Positions 12,801-24,957 of a DNA stretch of 64,000 nt are shown in pieces. The stretch is from the NCBI GenBank assembly GCA_029204225.1, contig CM055092.1, positions 10,567,806-10,631,805 on the forward strand, written 5' to 3'. How positions within the stretch are numbered: the first letter of the stretch is position 1; each line of letters begins with the position of its first letter. The DNA is from Diphasiastrum complanatum (Eukaryota; Streptophyta; Lycopodiopsida; Lycopodiales; Lycopodiaceae). The notes under the pieces were generated by a model. The model was not told where the DNA came from and searched no databases. It saw only the letters and a program-made list of their open reading frames with translations. The translations under genes were made by a program, and so were the position numbers.

Positions 12801-13640
12801 AGTCTATGGGTTATGGGTCCACAAAACTGAATAAAGTAAAAAGAATTTGGAACGATTATAAATTTCACTAGTAAAATTACAAATTTGCTAGTAACAAATT
12901 TGTTCTTCTCCACCGTCCCAAAATTTTGAGTCCTCGAAGAATGTAACCTGCAAGATTCAAGGAACAACAATAGCTTTTGGCAAAATGTCAACTTTGTTTC
13001 ATTGATCTATTTTGGCTTTTATACCACTGTTATCATGTCAAGCTCAACGTAATGATCACTTTTGCTTTTTACTGCATTTCGAACAGACGAATCAAAACAC
13101 GGGAATTGCATTTTGTCTATCATAGCATATATTCTCCCAACCACGCCCACTTCATGCCCTCTCGTGCTTAGGAAAGAAGAAATTAATTTATGACAATTGA
13201 GTTTTTTTTTTACGGTTCAAAAATTGGTAACGAGCATTTGAATGATCCATATATATAAATGACTGTCAACAAAAATTTGTTGTGAAACTTTCAAATATTT
13301 CACGGTCATTGTAAATTTCCAACGAGCACAACAATGTTTCAAGGATTTCAAAATTTTATCCAATTCAATTTTGTGAATCGTTTTTAACACCCTCATTATA
13401 AGTTACATTTATTTCATTTTTATTACCACTCTTTGTATCTTTATAACTTTTTCATATGATCTCAGACTTTAGTTCTTCAAGAACAAAAAGCGCTCAGTTT
13501 ATTCAGCTGAATCATGTGATCAACATTTTCTGTCATCATTATTTACTTTTTAATTTTATTTTATTTAAAAACCCTTTCTCCCAAGTTGTTCACATTTTCT
13601 GTTTTAATTCTTTGAACTATCATATCTTCTTCGTTTGACC
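12801..13640. other. AT-rich spacer, nothing recognised
   Basis: Low-complexity, AT-rich sequence on both strands without coding signal or clear repeat ends. Confidence 0.35.
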
Positions 13641-13649
13641 TCAGATTTT

Positions 13650-13797
13650 TGACCATTGACTTATCTTGACCATAAGCATTGCTAATTATGGTTTTGACTT
13701 ATATTGACCATAAGTGAAGCTGCTAATTATGGCTTTGACTTATATTGACCATTGACTTATCTTGACGATAAGTGAAGCTGCTAATTATGGTTTTGGC
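13650..13797. repeat. short tandem repeat array, about 60-bp units
   Basis: Two to three imperfect copies of a unit containing TTATCTTGACCATAAG, GAAGCTGCTAATTATGG and TTTTGACTTATATTGACC follow each other. Copies differ by small indels (CATTGACTTATC present or absent). Confidence 0.65.
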
Positions 13798-14769
13798 TAG
13801 TTGTCAATTGCATGACTTCATGCTCTTGAAAACTTTTATTTCCAATAGTGGGAGAGATGCTTGGAATGAAAAGAGGTTTAGAGAATTTGTTAACATGAAA
13901 CAGGTTCATGGTGGGAATTTTAGGGCGACAATGCAAAAACTGTAGAGAATGAGAGAGAGAGAAAGGAGAGGGGGTCGGATGGGAGAGAAGGTGTCGGGAA
14001 GTATAGAGAGAGGGCCTACGATAGGGCACGCAAATAGAGAGATAGGATCGAGGGCGGGGGGGTAGTGAAAACCCACAAACTCGACATGTGGGAGCAGCGA
14101 TAAAGGGACATTCATGTAGGCTTTGGGTTGTGGCTACAAAAAGTATTTGTGGCCCCAGCATTGATGACAGCTCTCAATGATCATCCAGGCTAGGCATTTT
14201 TATATACACCACCACACTGGGACATAACTCAAAGGGCAAAGTACCCCCAATATTAGACTCCAAGTTCTTGTCGAAGCCACTAATAGATTGTTTGAATATC
14301 ACACTGGCGCTAATTTAAAGAGAGCTTCACTGGCGCTGATTTGAACAAAGCAACAAAAACCGAACCAGTGGAGCTTCACCCCAGACTCCTTTGGAAGAAC
14401 AACAAAAAAACCATGAACACATCCGCACGGAGTCCAATCTAAATAGCATGTATCCATGCAAGAAGCCACAAACACATCCACATGAGAGAATCCACGAACA
14501 CATTCACATGCAATAGGCAGTGACAACACACGCAAAATTATCCGTCAAAAAACATTTTGAATATTCATGTCTAAAACTACACAGATGTGCTTAAAAAGTC
14601 TTCTTTAAATACGTGGTATTTTACAAAGTATCCTATATATTAAAAAAAACAAATAAAATAGAAATTTTAAAAATTGATTAGAACACAAACATGTCAATTT
14701 TTGTTGTGTTTACTATGTGCACTTGCCTGTAAGGCATGGCCAAAAAAGGGAGGAGATGGGACAAAGGCG

Positions 14770-14900
14770 CGAACGTCGGACGTGGTAGGATGTAGTCGGA
14801 CGTGGAGGGATGGCTCGGCAGACGGGGAGTCGTCGACGTGGTCGGATGTAGTCGGATGTGGAGTCGGATGTGGAAGGAAGGACGTGGGTGGACGTAATAG
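14770..14900. repeat. G-rich minisatellite, GTCGGATGTGGA-like units
   Basis: Degenerate repeats of a 10-13 base unit (GTCGGACGTGG, GTAGTCGGACGTGGA, GTCGGATGTGGA) run for about 120 bases in otherwise AT-rich DNA, with several CpG dinucleotides. Confidence 0.6.
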
Positions 14901-15559
14901 AGGAGGTCGCCAGAGTTAACTTTCAGGCTTGAATGGACAGACGTAAATCGAACGTAAATTTTTGTTGGCATAGGTAAATCGATCTAGACGTTTGATTTGA
15001 CAGTCGAATTTTTTTATTTTTATTTTCAAAAACTTCAGAATGAAAAATCTGAAAAAAAAAAATTACAAAGGGACAGAACTTCCAAAAATGAAATGTTGAA
15101 GTCCTCTCCCAAAAGTCCTACCAAAACTAGGCTTTGACCTCTTTCACAAAAATTGCCATAATTTTGTCAATTCTCAACCAAATTGGCTGGAAATTGGCTC
15201 AAATTCAAGTTGAGACTGAGATCTACAATTTTATAAAAGTATAGAAAAAAAAAATCTGCCAAAAGTATAGCCAAAAATGGAAAAAATAGACTGCAAAAAC
15301 TATCACTAACTAAAATTGGAATGAAATCACTAAAATGGCCATAACTTGGTCATTATAGCTCCAAATCAAGAAAGTTTAGTACCTCCAGAAAGTCCTATTG
15401 ATCTAAAACAAGAAACAACACACATAGAAAAAAAAATGAGAATTACTTAGTCAAAAGTGAAACCAAATCCTTCTTGAAATTGAAAAACAATAAAATAGTG
15501 AAGAAAGAACCACCAAAACTTAAAGAAAACCACCAAATCTAATGGGGAAAGGATCTAAT

Positions 15560-15571
15560 GCTTTGATACCA
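15560..15571 (-). other. primer-binding site (initiator tRNA-Met type)
   Basis: On the minus strand this reads TGGTATCAAAGC, one base different from the usual plant PBS TGGTATCAGAGC. It sits four bases beyond the end of the LTR at 15576-16307. Confidence 0.6.
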
Positions 15572-15575
15572 AAAG

Positions 15576-16307
15576 TGTCATGTGGCAACCTTAGCATTAA
15601 AACATCTAAACCATTCATGAACATCAAATTACAATAAAAATGCAAGAAATCAAGAAAATACTCAAGAAATCAAGAAACTAGACAAAGATAGCAAACCTTC
15701 ACCAAATTAGGCAAAGTAAGGATTCTGATTCCCATCAAGAAAGCTCTCAAAGAGGAGCTCCAAGATCTCTTAAAACTCAAATTACAAAAATGAACAATAG
15801 CCTACAAATTTAGCATGATCTCAGCTATTTATAGTGGTCACTTTGCCTCTACTATAAGTTTGGGGCCTTATTTAGCCAAATTGGGCCTTACAACCATTAC
15901 TACAATTCTGCTATTCACAATTATAGCGAGGTTGTTTGAGCCAGTTTATTAACTCTCCTATTGACTAATTCTAATCTAATTTAGCTTTATGGCTATATTT
16001 GGCAATTCATTAGAAAGCTCATGTGCTAATTACATGCAACACATGGGTATCGATCTGTCATATCATTTTTCAACTTGATATTGCAAAATGATACTGGCGG
16101 TATGAGTTATGACTTTCATATAGTGATACTAGAGATAGATATCGGGTATCAATTTCCCGTATCATATGTAAGACTTGAAACCACAAAACGATACCGCGTA
16201 TCGACCCTCTCTGTCTTTTCAATAGAGTTTCTCCTTTTGGGTCTACAAAGCTTACAATGGATATTCTGATGCATTGATAAGCATGGATGTACTAAAAGTA
16301 CATGGCA
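15576..16307 (-). repeat. LTR of a Ty3/gypsy element, 732 bp
   Basis: On the minus strand it begins TGCCATGTAC directly after a purine tract and ends CACATGACA, giving TG...CA ends. A TATAAATA box (minus strand, 15833-15826) lies about 475 bases into it, as in an LTR U3/R boundary. It follows the integrase of the element at 16410-18590, making it that element's 3' LTR. It is nevertheless also followed by a primer-binding site. Confidence 0.65.
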
Positions 16308-16316
16308 CTCCCCTTA
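16308..16316 (-). other. polypurine tract
   Basis: AAGGGGAG on the minus strand, immediately before the LTR start TGCCATG; the expected primer for plus-strand synthesis of the upstream gypsy element. Confidence 0.6.
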
Positions 16317-16409
16317 AACATTTTTGTCCTCAAAAATGAAGGCATCTGCCTAGTAGCTCTAGGGATACATTTCAAATTGTATTGATGGAGAATGTCGTTT
16401 CCAACAGCT

Positions 16410-17873
16410 TCATGGTAATAGCCATGGCCACTTTTGAATAAAGGAGCTGTTGACCCAAGAATTGTCTTCATCGAGAAGATTCTTCCAATGAATTAGATAT
16501 TCCTTGATTAACTTCTCATTTCGCAATACCTTGTCCCGATATCCAATGATTTTGGCTGGTTTCAGAACCATATGACCCTCATGATCCAATGGTGGTAGAG
16601 TAGCAGTTGCAGATGAGTGTTCTCCCAAACTCCTCTTTAGAAGATATACATGGAACACACGATGCATACGGGTTGTTGATAGTAGATCCAATTCGTAATT
16701 CAACTTCCCAAGCTTCTTCACAATTTTGAAGGGTCCATAAAATCTGGGAGCCAACTTTTCGTTTTGAGTTTTCTTCAACTTAGTGTATCTATAAGGTTGT
16801 AACCTTAAATATACATAATCCCCTTCAGCAAAATCACAAAAAGTCCATTTTTGGTCAGCATATTGCTTCATTCGTATCTGAGCTGCTTTTATGTGCTCTC
16901 GTTTGGCCCTCAAAATATCATTCATGTGCTGAACCTGGTCCACAACTGCCGGAACTACAACCTCTGACAAATCTACACTAACGGCTTGTAATGGTTTATG
17001 GCCATATAATGCAAAGAATGGTGTCATACCGATTGACACATGTGGAGTGCTATTATAACAAAATTTGGCGAGATACAACCAATTGACCCACTTTGTCTGA
17101 TGATTCGAAACAAAATGTCGCAAATAACACTTCAACCATTGGTTAACCCTTTCTGTTTGCCCATCAGTTTCTGGATGAAATGATGTACTTAAGCACAATT
17201 TAGTGCCCAACTTGTCCATTAAGACCTTCCAAAAAGTGGAAATAAATCTACTATCTCTTTTGGTATTCCGTGTAACTTGAAGACATTCTTCAAGAATATT
17301 TTTGCTACTTGGGCTGCACTATCAGTAGTTTTATAAGGTAGGAAATGTGCATATTTTGTAAGCCGATCCACCACCACATAGATACCATCATATCCCCTAG
17401 TTGTTGGTGGCAAGGAAGGTATAAAATCCATGCTAATACTCGTCCAACACTGTGTGGGAATGGATAGCGGATGTAATAAGTCTGGTTGCTTAACATGTTC
17501 CACCTTATTAACTTGACAAGGAATACATTCTTGCACATACGTGTATATAGCTTTCTTCATACCAGCCCATTTGAATAGCTTGCAGGATGGTTTGATATGT
17601 CTTCAAAATTCCACTATGCCCAGCACTTGGAGATGAGTGTAGCTCATATAACACTTGCGGAATGAACTTAGATTTAGAAGCAAGCACAACTCTAGAATTG
17701 TCATACAACAATATATGTCCTTGTTTCCTATAACGAGGATGAACAACTGAGTTGGAAACTTGAGTTTCCTCCCAAATCTCTTTCAAGTCTGGATCCTCCA
17801 TATATTCCGCTTGAATGTCTTTTATCCAATCTGCACTCAATGCAGTTATTGCGAAGATTGTGCCGAATCTCAA
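16410..17873 (-). pseudogene. Ty3/gypsy integrase with C-terminal chromodomain, decayed
   Basis: Minus strand, high to low: H2C2 zinc finger (LYELHSSPSAGHSGILKTY ... CIPCQVNK, 17700-17500), catalytic core (SMDFIPSLP, VVVDRLTKYAHFLPY), then a frameshift near 17250 where about 10 bases around the second catalytic Asp are missing. The rest is a 269-codon frame (17219-16410) with [14 protein letters not shown] (third catalytic residue), the basic C-terminal domain, and a chromodomain-like end (KEYLIHWKNLLDEDNSWV). The chromodomain defines the chromovirus clade and would direct insertion to modified histones. The H2C2 part has another frame change near 17560. Confidence 0.88.
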
Positions 17874-18590
17874 ATTTGATTACAACATTCTGTGCTCTTC
17901 CGTTAGAGGATGATCCAAAATTTCGTTTTGATGTTCTGTCAAGTATGCCACATGTTCCTTTGTAGATTTCGAAGATGCATTCATCTGCAAAGACCATACT
18001 CTTGATAATGCATCTGCAACCACATTGTCCTTTCCTTTTACACATTCAATGTTAAAATCATAAGATTGAACCTGTGATAACCATCTCTTTTGCTTGTCAT
18101 TCAATTGCTTTTGGCTCAAAAAATATTTCAAACTATGAAGTTCACTTTTAATCAAGAATTTAGAACCATATAAATAGTGTCGCCATTTCTTAAGAGCATG
18201 CACAATTGCCAGCATCTGCTTATCATGAGTAGGATATGACGCTTCCTTATCAGTGAGTTTCCTACTTTCATAAGCAATGACTCCATTTGATTCGCTCAAA
18301 ATAGCTCCCAATCATGTGCCACTGGCGTCCACTCTGTAACCATGAAAGGTAAGTTGAAATTGGGTTGCACTAGTAACGGAGCTGTTACCAACGATTCCTT
18401 AAGAGCTTCGAAAGTCATCTGAGTTTTCTCATTCCATTCAAACTTGTCCTTTCTCAGAAGATGGGTAAGCAGTGCTGCCACTTTTGAGAAGTCCTGAATG
18501 AATCTTCTATAATAAGATGCTAAACCCAGGAATCCTCTCAATTCTTTGATGTTGTTAGGTGAAGTCCAATTCTTGATTTGTTAGCTCTCT
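17874..18590 (-). pseudogene. Ty3/gypsy RT end - RNase H, truncated
   Basis: RT thumb (LRGFLGLASYYRRFIQDFSKVA, 18541-18475) leads into the RNase H start and, after a frame change near 18305, RNase H proper (GAILSESNGVIAYESRKL, HALKKWRHYLYGSKF, VVADALSRV). The TDAS catalytic block falls at the frameshift and reads TEWT. Everything upstream (RT palm, protease, gag) is missing beyond about 18590. Confidence 0.85.
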
Positions 18591-18599
18591 CTCTCTCCG

Positions 18600-19181
18600 A
18601 ATTATTTTCATTCGTTTCTTTTACGAGTTCGTTTTCTTTTCAAGCTAGACCTATCTTCTGCACACCACTTTCCGACATAGTAACCTAGTGGTGCCAGCAA
18701 TTGGTTTAAGAACCATAGAGGAAGCATCTTTTGTTTGCATAGATGTACTGTTGAATGCCATTGTACAAAGAGAAGATTGGTATTTGAAATTATCTTCTTC
18801 AACTTCGTATCATTCGAAACCAGCTTTGTTATCATCGTTGTAGTCTCCATCATCACCAATGTAGCGATTGGGATGCAATTCTGTCTCTTGACGATATTTT
18901 CCTTTGTTGTACATGTTGTAAACCATTGGATCTTCTTCATTGTAGTCACAAGTTTCAAGGATATCATTTGGTTGACCTATAGGCTCATATTGGTCCTCAT
19001 ATTGCCATTCAGAGTGATTAGGATCCTCATAATCAACAACATTATACTTGTTTTCATTTGGACCATCGATAAATTTGTCTACATCACCAAGCTGATATTC
19101 CTGATCATGTAGTTGACAACCTCCACTCTCCTTTGTGATGAGAGCCATAGATATTTCTATTGCTATGTTTTGTATGCCCAA
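18600..19181 (-). other. unassigned acidic ORF upstream of the truncated gypsy pol
   Basis: A 123-codon minus frame (19181-18810) is unusually rich in Asp, Glu, Asn and Tyr (YEDPNHSEWQYEDQYEP). A second frame (18967-18608) ends in a Lys/Arg-rich tail. I recognise no domain. Position suggests either the gag side of the gypsy element, joined by deletion, or flanking sequence. Composition argues against chance, but there is no support beyond that. Confidence 0.25.
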
Positions 19182-19585
19182 TCCACATCTATTGAATGTT
19201 GTTTTGCGATTGACTCTATTTCTTTGTCTCTGTCAATTTCTAATCGCAATTTAGAAGTATTGTTACATTTTGCTTAGCATAATTTTTATAATTATGGATG
19301 TAATATTGGGTTTGTCACATGACACTTTCAACTAAGTTTTAGGTGGGGTTACAATATAAGATAACCATAGGTGTTGAATAGACTACTTCTAACAAGAATA
19401 GAGTAACCATTGTTTAACTAGTGTCAAAGCTTTCACCTTCAAAAATCAATTTTCAAATATTATACCACAAAATTGAAATGAAATTGAGATATTGTGGTAA
19501 TTTATTGATAAATATAATTGAAATTGTTGGAGGCTCAATCATGCATGACTATGGTGTTGATAGATCTTCACATAGGGGCACGAGT

Positions 19586-19944
19586 CATTAGAGAAGTTTT
19601 GAGCTCCAAAAGTGTCGTCTAAGAATTCGTGCAAAGATCCTTCTTGTATTATTAAAATATTATAGCACTATTTTCACCTAATACATTTGACTTGCCATAA
19701 CTTTTTAACCGTAGCTCGAAAGTATGTCATGTAACCAATCATTGGAAAGCGCTCGTCTAGCACTTTCTAGCACACCAAACTCCGTTAAAATCAGAGTTAC
19801 CACTGAAAGTTATGCCATTTTTAATGTGGACTCAAAAAATTATGTTACATAGAAGCCACTATTTCAAGAGACAATTGGGCCACATGTACATAAAAAGTGA
19901 AAGAAAAAGTGAAAGGAATCTTGTTAAAGGCCCTTCTAACATTG
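19586..19944 (-). mobile_element. MITE, copy 2 of the CATTAGAGG family (about 360 bp)
   Basis: Begins CATTAGAGAAGTTTTGAGCT and parallels, in opposite orientation, the insertion at 28362-28747. Shared blocks include AAGAATTCGTGC-AAGATC, GGAAAGCGCT, GTTATGCCATTTTTA-TGT, and TTGGGCCACATGTACA. The far end is eroded (GGCCCTTCTAACAT). It has no coding capacity. Confidence 0.7.
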
Positions 19945-22470
19945 GGACCTTCTTTAATACAAAATTGATTGTTTATTATTGCTAATTTTTTCACAAGCAA
20001 CTTACCACTGTTGTTGAGAATAGCACCAACCCATGCTTCCCCACAAACATGAGCCACATAAACCACATAAAAGAGGCCAGACCTACTAATCACATATACA
20101 AATTTATCAAACTTGCAATCATATCTTGGTTTGAGTCTTGGAGCTCATTAACAGCATCTAAAAGTTTTCCAGTAGTGGTAGCCTAAAGCATTGTTATGGT
20201 GCAAGTAACCAATGTCCACTATACACATAGAGTTCATAGATGCTTCCTGAACCTTCATTGTACTTATCACATTTTTGAATCAAATGAATGTTACATCGTT
20301 GCGTATCAAATGGGCAATATTTCGTGGAAATGAGAACTATAAGGAATATCCCTAGAATCATGTTCAATAATGGCACTTATTGGCACTTTTTGAAAAAGAA
20401 TGTCCTACAATATCATACCCATTACTAAAAGTACACTAAAAAACACACCAAACTTTTTTACAAATTTGTAACAAAATTTCAAAATATGTAAAAAATTGAA
20501 GTATTCAACAATTTTGCTAAAAGTTACAGTGTACAAAAATTAGAAAGGGCCCAAGTGGTACAATTTATTCAAATTTGTGTAGATTGTAATACAAAATTTA
20601 GATTTTTTTTGGATCTAGTATCAAAACTTACATCCTCGTTTGTGTCCACACCTCCAGATTCAACATCATCAATTTCATCATTTGAAGGTGAAGAAGTGGA
20701 AGATCCATCCTCCTCATTACTATCAATCAAAACATTATCTTCATCCCTATGCAATCCGAGGTCAGCTTCCACACATGCCCTCGTTCTTCTTGACGAAAGT
20801 CCCAACGTCAGCAACACATTTTTTACTTGGCAGTCTTTGACGGATGATTTCCTTTGTTGTTTTTTGAAGTCAACCTAAATCGTTAATCCAAAATCATGAA
20901 CAATAATGTCAACTTCCTCAAGGACAAGGTGACTTATGTGCGGCCAATTTTTGGTTGCGCGACATTTTCTTTTACCATTTTAGTTTCCAATCATTTCAGG
21001 AACATACTTCATGTATATGCATCATGATGTTTTGTTCGATACCAATGTACGTTGATAGATACAATCTCTCCATTCTCAGACTTTGACAAATCGACAACCT
21101 TGCATAACCAAAAGGGATGGCCAAAAGGATCATCATCAAGGAAATAGCAACATCTGCACTTCCCATGGTGCTTTCTTGAAACTTGACCTCATATTCAAAG
21201 AGATAGCTTGAGAGCGAAATCGTGCAAGTGGGAACAGAAAGTTCAACTTGAGACACAGACGTCTCGTATGATGAGATCGATATGGACATAGTGAAAACAA
21301 TGTGCACATAGAGCAAAGAAAAAACAAACCAAGGCCATTAAAGTGGAAATTCTAAGCCCCTTTATAGCCTCAATCACGGAGCTCGAAAAACATTAAATTC
21401 GTTGAATGGATTTGAAATTTTTATATATCAAATCCTATAAAATTTGGAGTCCACCACTATATAAAGTTTCCATGACTCATTTTCACCCACGCGATCTAGG
21501 ATAGGATTCCTACATTTTCATGCCATTTATTCCTGCCTCCGTTGCTCGCGCACCCCCAATAGAGACGTTGATGCCGCTACCGACAACTTTTCTAGAGGGA
21601 CCTATTCCACAGGGTTTTTTGTTTCAAGAGAATCCGTGAGGATGGCCGGGTACTCGAATTAGCATTTTTGACGCATAGAATTTATTGATTTCTTAAAGAT
21701 GCTATGACCATTTATAATAGCTTTATATTACATTATATCCATTATATTCAATAATGTCTTAATTTTAGTCATTTGAACTTGTTAGAATATTTGAAAATTG
21801 TGTAAAATTTGTATTTCTATGCGATAAATTGTGTTTGCAATATGAAAGGCAAGTGTTGAAAATTTCATTCCACTTCAAACCGTTCTTATGACAAATATCA
21901 TACTCGTCAATTTGAGCAGAATTTAAACATTTGCACTATTACTCGAGATTCGAGCAATAGAGGTCAATATTCAGATTTTTGCAATAGAGAAAAACATTTG
22001 ACTTTTAATGTTTCACTAACTAGATTTAAATTTTATCTCTCAGCCAATTCCAATTTTTGGACATTCAAATTTTTTATATCCTTGAATTTTAAGTATTAAG
22101 ACCAATACTAGATTCAACTTTTCTTTGACACATTCTAATTAGATTCAAACATTATTTTATTCAAGTGTTATTCGACAAATTTATGATTAGTATTTGAACA
22201 ATTTGAATTTAATTCAAAATATATTTGAATTAGTCTTGAAAGTATTTGATTTAAATACCATTCGAATTTTATTATTACTATTTTTTGCAAGACTTAAAGA
22301 TGCTAGTATATTTTCACAAATGTACAGATACAAAAAGAAAATTAATTCAGTTAATTTGCCTAGAGACGTAGACTATACATACCGAAAAACAAAGACTATA
22401 GCTCTCTTTGTAGGGAGATAGGTCCAAGATCACCAAGTAGTATGTAGAAACAAGTAGCAAAACGGAAACA
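19945..22470. other. AT-rich spacer, nothing firmly recognised
   Basis: Several short ORFs occur (for example minus 20817-20569, acidic, and minus 20093-19845) but none shows a domain I would defend. 21660-22300 is very AT-rich, with repeated TTTGAA/ATTCAAA words. Confidence 0.35.
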
Positions 22471-22476
22471 AGCAGA

Positions 22477-22616
<140 letters not shown>

Positions 22617-22631
22617 CAATCTCTCAAAAAT

Positions 22632-23605
22632 CTACTGGTTTTGTGTCGTCCAAATCTTCCATAGAATCGCTAATCTGCAGACAAGCCAAAAGGTCAGAAT
22701 AGAGTGATCATTGATAGGAGGGTCACCCAACAGTATGGTATCAATCCTAAGAGACAAGGGAAATCCCCAATGGCGAAGGAGGTGCACAAACCTTATCCAG
22801 AGCACCCTGCGACAATGATAAAACGTGTGCTCTACAATTTCCTCCTCCAATTGACAAATCGGGCAACGATGGTCATTCAAAAAAGGGCCATCTAGATAGC
22901 AAGGGTTGGGACTTAGTAAGGATTCAATAAGCAAGGTACCTATAGGGAGAGAGCGGATAATGAAAAGACTTTTACACCACCAAGAGGGAGAGTGGGTAAG
23001 CAACCAAAGGGAGTTGAGGAAGGAGGGGAAAAGGGAACGATTTCGGCAAAGGTGCATAGCACGATAGCTGAGCAGGGCAGGGTCTAAGAGCGGTGCCCAG
23101 CCATCCACGTCAATCACAGGAGTTGGAAAAATGTGTAGGCCAATTGTAGAGGAGGAGGCGATGAAAAAAGGAGCAAGCACTCGTTTCGAGAAAAAACAGA
23201 GGGGGACAATATTTGACATGGGGGAATAAAGACAAGCTGACGTAGGGTGGTAAGACCTTTCGAGGGGAGAAGGCAAGATGTGGGTGAGCGGAGAAGAGGG
23301 GGGAAGAAGAGGGAGAGAAAAGGGAAGAAGCCAAAGTGGTTCATCAGAGGGCAAAATTGATGTCAGACCAAGAGAGGAAGGAGCGACGATCAAGGAAGAT
23401 GAGTGCTAGTTTGTCGAGAGAACAACAATAGAAGCGGCAAGGTAAGACAGAAGAAGAGAATGCTAATGTTGGGAAGGATGCAAAAGAGCAAAAGGTGACA
23501 AAGCACCAAGGACCTATTCTTGAGGGCCACCGTCCACTCTGGCGGATGTACAGATAGCCCAAGGACGCAGAGGCCGCTTCCCTGCCCAAAGGAACTGATT
23601 GAGAA
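22632..23605 (-). pseudogene. LINE (non-LTR retrotransposon) 3' fragment with zf-RVT-like motif
   Basis: The 253-codon minus frame 23393-22632 ends with a Cys/His cluster CPICQLEEEIVEHTFYHC (about 22866-22809) followed by aromatic/basic sequence, the layout of the zinc-binding domain after RT in plant LINEs. Upstream frames to about 23605 (FLWAGKRPLRPW, resembling the FLWGG block) continue the ORF2 C-terminus with frame changes. The RT catalytic core is absent. The poly(A) tail expected at the low-coordinate end is replaced by the GA tract. Confidence 0.65.
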
Positions 23606-24056
23606 TCTTCGAAAGGGAATATCTAGATTGACTAATGAAAGCATGATACAAGTCAATTTCTAGGCCTAGTATGTAGAGAAGCTCTTCTAGATCTTGCATT
23701 TTGAACTCACTACTAAGTGCACTTTTAATCTCATCTACTAACTTCATGCAACTTCCACCATAAATAATGTCACCTACATAGATGACAAGAATGACAAGAT
23801 GACTATTTACAAACTTTATGTAGATGAGAAATGAGTTGAGCCTTGCATACCATTGGGGCTTGCTTGAGCCCATATAAGCTTTTGAAAAATAGGCAAACCT
23901 TGGCTTCCTCACCTTTCTTGATGAAGCCTTGTGGTTGCTCCATATATATCTACTCTTAAAGATATCCATTAAAAAAAGCATTAGAGACATCAAGTAATTG
24001 AAGCATTTTCCACTTGAAGTAGCAAGCAATAGAGATAAACCAAAACGCTTCTGAAG
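23606..24056 (-). pseudogene. Ty1/copia reverse transcriptase fragment
   Basis: Minus-strand frames give the copia RT palm: KWKMLQLLDVSNAFFNGYL near 24005-23950 (copia consensus QxDVxNAFLxG), then LVILVIYVGDIIYGG near 23790-23750 (YVDD catalytic box with Asp to Gly, YVGD), and DEIKSALSSEFKMQDL...LGLEI. The loss of one catalytic Asp and several stops mark it as dead. It abuts a LINE fragment at one end and an oppositely oriented copia gag at the other. It may be the distal part of the minus copia whose gag lies at 30515-31260. Confidence 0.78.
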
Positions 24057-24957
24057 GGCCAAGGCATCTGGTCGGTGACCGAACTCTCAAAGGTGCAGCC
24101 TCCAGAGGAAGACCCGAGGAGAGCTGAATGGATCTGAAAAGATGAGCGTGCAATGGTGATCATCATTTCGTCCATAAACGAAGATCTACTCATGCAGATT
24201 GAAGACTGCGAAAGCAGCCATGCAACGTAAGAAAGATTGAAACAGAAGTATGAAGTGAGGACTGCAGCTTCAGTCATGCACCTTCACAATCAGCTGCAAT
24301 CCATACGATGGGATGACAACCAGTTAGATCAGCACGTTGAAAAGATCAAAATGATCTTTGCTCAACTTGCTACATCACGACAGGAGCACCATGTCCCAAC
24401 ACCACAACCGCTGATGTACTTCATGAAATCTCTATCGACGTCCTATCAGCCTTTGAGAATGCTCATACTGAGTCTACCAGATAACCAGATATGACATTCG
24501 ACAAAGCAGCCAGTCTTGTCGATGATGAGACACTGATGAGAGACAAAGGGAAGGGAAGCAGTGATCAAGAGAAGGCCCTCTTCATGAAAGGAAAGAAGAA
24601 GAGAAGACAAAGTCCTCGAATCAACAATCTTCTTCTTGTGATTATTGTCACAAACCGGGCCATACGGCCAACAAATGTTGGTTCAATCCAACAATACCTT
24701 GCATGCACTACAAGAAAAAGGGGCACTTTGCATACGATTGCAGATTCAACCCAAAAAGAAAAAACAAAGCTGAAAAAGCTAATGTTGCAGAGTCATCCAA
24801 GGATGCAGACAGAGAGGTGACAAAGCCTTCACGATACTCGATGAAGCTTCAATGAGCTACACTGAACATGACTACGATGTAGTCATTGATTCAAGAGCAA
24901 CATCACACATCACCTGCAACAAGAAGATCTTGATCGACTTCAGATAACTCGAAAATA
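24041..24957 (+). pseudogene. Ty1/copia gag - start of protease, decayed
   Basis: Gag (UBN2-type) begins mid-way at ASEG...IWSVTEL, continues with LKQKYEVRTAASVMHLHNQL, and in a shifted frame has a good zinc knuckle C-x2-C-x4-H-x4-C (CDYCHKPGHTANKC, starting 24637) plus a second one with Cys to Tyr (CMHYKKKGHFAYDC). The protease active site reads VIDSRATSHIT near 24885, where the copia consensus D-S-G-A-T is changed to D-S-R-A-T. The fragment stops abruptly at the LTR beginning near 24958. Confidence 0.8.

Noticed and set aside
19845-20878. Possible hAT transposase (DUF659-like) remnants in minus frames
   Set aside because: DKFVYVI...YVV resembles the family only over a few residues and no other block follows; too weak to annotate.
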